From NCBI RefSeq assembly GCF_009857845.1, contig NZ_WWEQ01000008.1, positions 1 through 64,000 of the forward strand: a stretch of 64,000 bases of DNA, read 5' to 3'. Below the pieces are notes generated by a model, which saw only the letters and a program-made list of their open reading frames with translations, was not told where the DNA came from and did not search any database. This DNA is from Brevibacterium rongguiense. Lineage in GTDB: Bacteria > Actinomycetota > Actinomycetes > Actinomycetales > Brevibacteriaceae. The translations under genes were made by a program, and so were the position numbers. Below are positions 61,099-64,000 of this stretch, piece after piece. How positions within the stretch are numbered: position 1 is the first letter of the stretch; every line of letters begins with the position of its first letter.

Positions 61099-62664
61099 GC
61101 GCCCGAGCACCCAGTCGTAGGCGCCCACGGCCCCGGCGGCCGCGACGACGACGGCGATCGCGGCGAATGCCGCCATGAAGCCGCGGTCCCAGCCGCCGTG
61201 GCCCACCGCGAAGAAGAACAGCGCGGTGATGAGCGCGATCCCGATCGCGGTGCCGATCCGCTGCCCCGTCTGGAGCACCCCGCCGGCGGACCCGGCGTAG
61301 GCGACGGGCACCTCGGCGAGGGAGAGCGTCTGGTTGGGGCTGATGACGGAGCCCTGCGCGATGCCGACGAAGCACAGCGTGAGCAGCAGCCACCAGACGC
61401 TCACCCCGTGTGCCGCGTTGAGCCAGACGACGAACGCGCTCGAGGCCAGTCCCAGCAGGCACACCGCGGTGCCGAACACGACGAGCGGGCGGCCCACCTT
61501 CGTCACGAGGCGGCCGGAGACGTTGGCGGCGACGATCGAGCACAGCGCCGCGGGCAGGCCGATCATGCCAGCGGCCAGCGCGCTGTAGCCCTTGCCGTCC
61601 TGCAGGAACATGGCGATGACCACCCAGATGCTCGTGACGCCCATGAAGTACAGCGACACCAGCAGGGTGCCCGCGCTGAAGCTGCGGGTGCGGAAGAGGG
61701 CGAGGTCCACCATGGGCGTGCGCCCGCGCGCCACCGTCCGGCGCTCCCAGCGCACCCAGGCGAACACGAGCGCAATGCCCACCGGCAGCAGCGCGTAGAC
61801 CCACAGGCCGGCGGCGTGCTCGAGGAAGGGCACCATGACGGCGAGGATCGCGAGGCCCAGGAGCAGGTTGCCCACCGGATCCAGGTCGACGCGGGGGCGC
61901 GCTGGGGCTTGGCCAACCGCCGAGGCGCGGGCCAGCTCACCGTTCGCGCGTGTCTCGTCACCTGCTTCGGCACGCGGCTCGGCACCTGCACGCGGCCTTT
62001 CACCTGCGGGCGACTCGCCTTCTGCGCGCGGCTGTTCGCCGTCTGCGCGGGGTTCGTCCGGGACGGAGCCGCGCCAGGCCGAGGGCGGGAACCACGCCTT
62101 GGCCAGCACCACCGCGGCCACGCCGATGGGCACGTTGACGAGGAACGCGAGGCGCCAGCCCCATTCCGCGCCCGCAAGCGCGATGAAGAGCCCGCCGAGC
62201 ACCGGGCCGATCGCCACGGAGACGCCCACCACGGAGCCGAAGACGCCGAACGCCCTGCCCCGTGCGGCGCCGTGGAAGTACTGCTGGATGAGCCCCACGG
62301 TCTGGGGGTTGAGCAGGCCCGAGCCGAAGCCCATGAACACGCGCGCGATGTTGAGCACGAGCGCGTTGGGCGCGAACCCCGCGGCCAGCGAGGCGAGCGC
62401 GAAGACGACGACGCCGAGGACGAAGAGCCGGCCGCGGCCCAGCACGTCGCCGGCGCGGCCGCCGGGGACCAGGAGGACGCCGAACGCCAGCGTGTAGCCG
62501 GAGAGCACCCACTGGAGGGCCGAGGTGGACGCGCCGATCGTCTCGCCGATCGAGGGCAGCACGACGTTGACGATCGAGACGCTCAGCAGCGACATGAAGA
62601 GGGGCACGAGGACCACGGCGAGGATGTGGCGGGATACGTCGGGGGCTTCGTCGTCGGGTCTCAC
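61072..62664 (-). CDS. MFS drug exporter, DHA2 (EmrB/QacA-like) family
   Basis: A 530-residue transporter with about 14 TM segments. Motifs of the DHA2 family are clear: LPSIGETIGASTSALQWVLS after helix 1, motif A-like GRAGDVLGRGRLFVLG, and motif C GVSVAIGPVLGGLF in helix 5. An insertion of about 58 residues (200-258) between helices 6 and 7 is made of 6-8-residue repeats such as PRADGEQ and PRAEGES. The start is GTG at 62664. Substrate unknown; relatives export quaternary ammonium compounds, dyes and antibiotics. Confidence 0.92.
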   Translation of the reverse strand: MRPDDEAPDVSRHILAVVLVPLFMSLLSVSIVNVVLPSIGETIGASTSALQWVLSGYTLAFGVLLVPGGRAGDVLGRGRLFVLGVVVFALASLAAGFAPNALVLNIARVFMGFGSGLLNPQTVGLIQQYFHGAARGRAFGVFGSVVGVSVAIGPVLGGLFIALAGAEWGWRLAFLVNVPIGVAAVVLAKAWFPPSAWRGSVPDEPRADGEQPRAEGESPAGERPRAGAEPRAEAGDETRANGELARASAVGQAPARPRVDLDPVGNLLLGLAILAVMVPFLEHAAGLWVYALLPVGIALVFAWVRWERRTVARGRTPMVDLALFRTRSFSAGTLLVSLYFMGVTSIWVVIAMFLQDGKGYSALAAGMIGLPAALCSIVAANVSGRLVTKVGRPLVVFGTAVCLLGLASSAFVVWLNAAHGVSVWWLLLTLCFVGIAQGSVISPNQTLSLAEVPVAYAGSAGGVLQTGQRIGTAIGIALITALFFFAVGHGGWDRGFMAAFAAIAVVVAAAGAVGAYDWVLGRREAARTAD

Positions 62665-62781
62665 CCGTCTTTGTTACACCCTGGACCGGGACGGGGCAAC
62701 ACGGTCCGCGCACTGGCACGCGCCGCGGTGCGCCCCGCCGGCCCCGCGCCCGTGCGCCGCATGCCCTGTGGGCTTCGAACC

Positions 62782-62826
62782 CCTGCGCGCGGGGTTCCTG
62801 CGCACGGGGTTCCGGCGCACCCCCGG
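62782..62826. repeat. three 15-bp repeat units upstream of the exporter gene
   Basis: Units such as CCTGCGCGCGGGGTT and CCTGCGCACGGGGTT follow each other, then a decayed third unit, in the 219-bp spacer shared with gluQ. Confidence 0.5.
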
Positions 62827-62870
62827 CTCCCCTGAGCCGAGCTCCCGCGCGCCGGCTCCCGGCCCTGGCC

Positions 62871-62876
62871 TAGGCT
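62871..62876 (+). promoter_or_regulatory. -10 hexamer for leaderless gluQ
   Basis: TAGGCT ends 7 nt before the ATG at 62884. Confidence 0.45.
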
Positions 62877-62883
62877 GGCTGCG

Positions 62884-63825
62884 ATGGACACCACGACTGT
62901 TTTCGGCCCCATCGAGGGGCCGCCGCCCGCCGCGCACGGCGCCGGCCGGTTCGCGCCCAGCCCCAGCGGTGATCTCCACCTGGGCAACCTGCGCACGCTC
63001 GTGCTGGCCGCCCTGTTCGCCCGCGCCTCGGGCCGGGCGTTCCGCTGGCGCATCGAGGACCTCGACCGCGTGCGCGCGGGCAGCGCGGAGTCCCAGCTGG
63101 CCGATGCCGCGGAGCTCGGCATCGACTGGGACGCGCCGCTCGTCGTGCAATCGGAGCGCACCGCCGCCTATGAGGCCGCGCTGGCCCAGCTGACGGAGCG
63201 CGGGGAGGTCTTCGAGTGCTACTGCTCGCGCAAGGACATCCAGGCCGCGCCCACCGCCCCGCACGCTCCCCCGGGTGCCTATCCGGGTACGTGCCGTGAC
63301 CTGGACGAGGACGAGCGGCGCACCGCGCGGGCGGCACTGGCCGAGGCGGGACGGCAGCCCGCACTGCGGCTGCGCAGCTCACTGCGCGAGGCGCGGGCAC
63401 ACGATGCGCTGTTGGGCACGCTCACCGCCCCGCTCGACGACTTCGTGCTGCGCCGCGGGGACGGCGTGTTCGCCTACAACCTCACCTCCGTCGTCGACGA
63501 CGGGGCCGCGGGGATCGACCAGGTGGTGCGCGGGGACGACCTTGCGTCCTCGGCGCCGCGGCAGGCCGACCTCGCCGCCTGCCTGGGCATCGAGCCGCCC
63601 GCCTACGCGCACGTCCCGCTCGTGCTCTCCGCCTCCGGCGCGCGCCTGGCCAAGCGCGATGGCGCGGTGACGCTCCAGGAGCTGCGCGCGCTCGGCTTCG
63701 ACGTCTGGGGCTGGATCGGCCGGTCGTCCGGGTTCGGGGCGTGGGGCTCGTTCGCCGAGGCGCTGGGCGAATTCGACCCGGCCCGCCTGGTCCGCGAGCC
63801 CGCGGTGTTCATACCGCCGGAGTGA
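62884..63825 (+). CDS. gluQ: glutamyl-queuosine tRNA(Asp) synthetase
   Basis: A truncated glutamyl-tRNA synthetase paralogue that lacks the anticodon-binding domain and attaches glutamate to queuosine in tRNA-Asp. The 313-residue protein has the class I motif RFAPSPSGDLHLGNLRT, RIEDLDRVR, a zinc-binding ECYCSRKDI...YPGTCRDL and the KMSKS-like ARLAKRDGAVTL. Length is normal for GluQ. Whether this organism makes queuosine cannot be judged here. The ATG is probably leaderless. Confidence 0.93.
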   Translation: MDTTTVFGPIEGPPPAAHGAGRFAPSPSGDLHLGNLRTLVLAALFARASGRAFRWRIEDLDRVRAGSAESQLADAAELGIDWDAPLVVQSERTAAYEAALAQLTERGEVFECYCSRKDIQAAPTAPHAPPGAYPGTCRDLDEDERRTARAALAEAGRQPALRLRSSLREARAHDALLGTLTAPLDDFVLRRGDGVFAYNLTSVVDDGAAGIDQVVRGDDLASSAPRQADLAACLGIEPPAYAHVPLVLSASGARLAKRDGAVTLQELRALGFDVWGWIGRSSGFGAWGSFAEALGEFDPARLVREPAVFIPPE

Positions 63826-63923
63826 GCATCCGCTCCCCGCTCGAGTGGGGCTTCTCCCCGGGTGGGGTGGTTATCCCCGGTCGCCAAGCAGGCCTCCTCC
63901 CCCCGGTCCGCTGGGACCGAGCA

Positions 63924-63952
63924 CCGCACGCCGGGGGCGGAGCCCCGTGCGG
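63924..63952. terminator. hairpin between gluQ and the gene at the right edge
   Basis: CCGCAC/GTGCGG arms with an inner GGGGC/GCCCC pair and a 3-nt bulge, directly before the minus-strand stop codon. Confidence 0.5.
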
Positions 63953-63953
63953 C

Positions 63954-64000
63954 TCAGGCCGCCCGCGCGGCGCGCTCGGCGATGACGCGGCGGTAGATGC
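63954..64000 (-). CDS. 3' end of a gene running off the right edge
   Basis: On the minus strand a frame reading IYRRVIAERAARAA ends at a TGA (63954-63956), right behind a terminator hairpin. Only 14 codons are inside the window. The ending is similar in style to acyl-CoA dehydrogenases and other helical C-termini, but that is far too little to name the product. Confidence 0.45.
   Translation of the reverse strand, partial: IYRRVIAERAARAA

Overview
The window is very GC-rich chromosomal DNA of an actinobacterium, most likely order Micrococcales; the genus cannot be fixed from sequence alone. Pointers are mycothione reductase (mycothiol redox), an actinobacterial-type RNase P RNA, the DUF4191, DUF3052 and DUF3145 families, the glgM/glgC divergent pair, the glnA2-glnE pair, a homodimeric AceE, and the ahpE - DUF3052 - aceE - PucR-type regulator - fabD - fabH - acpP - fabF order also known from mycobacteria and streptomycetes. 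Genes start with ATG, GTG and occasionally TTG. At least twelve genes begin 6-8 nt after a TAnnnT hexamer, which suggests leaderless transcripts.

Layout. 1-801: 5' part of a pseudokinase-like gene running off the left edge. 1057-4207: lipoate synthesis (lipB, lipA), DUF4191 and an RDD protein. 4270-5916: glnA with a GlnR-like box and strong hairpins. 5947-7413: mtr. 7478-10024: glgM and glgC (alpha-glucan synthesis). 9987-14767: glnE, glnA2 and a SPOR-like mini-protein (nitrogen). 15068-17989: ald, a GntR regulator, map. 18157-20945: ppgK, rnpB, yaaA, a zinc-ribbon coiled-coil protein. 21164-25524: Nif3-like protein, acyl-CoA synthetase, OsmC, lldD. 25870-32657: Pro/Gln/Gly-rich membrane protein, tRNA-Val, UvrA2-like ATPase, DUF4186, VOC protein, TetR, APC permease. 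32892-36023: tRNA-Pro, nei-like glycosylase, HIT protein, AhpE-like peroxiredoxin, DUF3052. 36340-44107: aceE followed by the fatty acid synthase II cluster.

44332-47522 is the least explained part: two translationally coupled genes for membrane proteins built from the same modules (a globular module carried three times in total and a putative zinc-binding C-x5-H/CxxC domain in each protein). 47540-55443 is a stress-flavoured accessory stretch: TesB-like thioesterase, VIT transporter, a 52-aa protein, an SDR fused to a helical domain, tRNA-Met, a frameshifted large catalase, a small acidic protein and an aldo/keto reductase. 55694-58765 is a kynurenine operon (kynA, kynU and a kynB-like esterase) that would convert tryptophan to anthranilate. 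58949-64000 holds DUF3145, an EAL-like/DICT sensor, a DHA2-type exporter, gluQ and the 3' end of one more gene.

A recurring theme is short degenerate tandem repeats (15-39 bp units, different at each site) in intergenic spacers, together with Ala/Gly/Pro/Asp-rich insertions in otherwise conserved proteins (GlnE, Nei, AhpE, UvrA2, the DHA2 exporter, KynB). Two genes look broken or unusual: katE carries a clean 2-nt deletion, and ahpE has no standard start codon in front of its conserved N-terminus.
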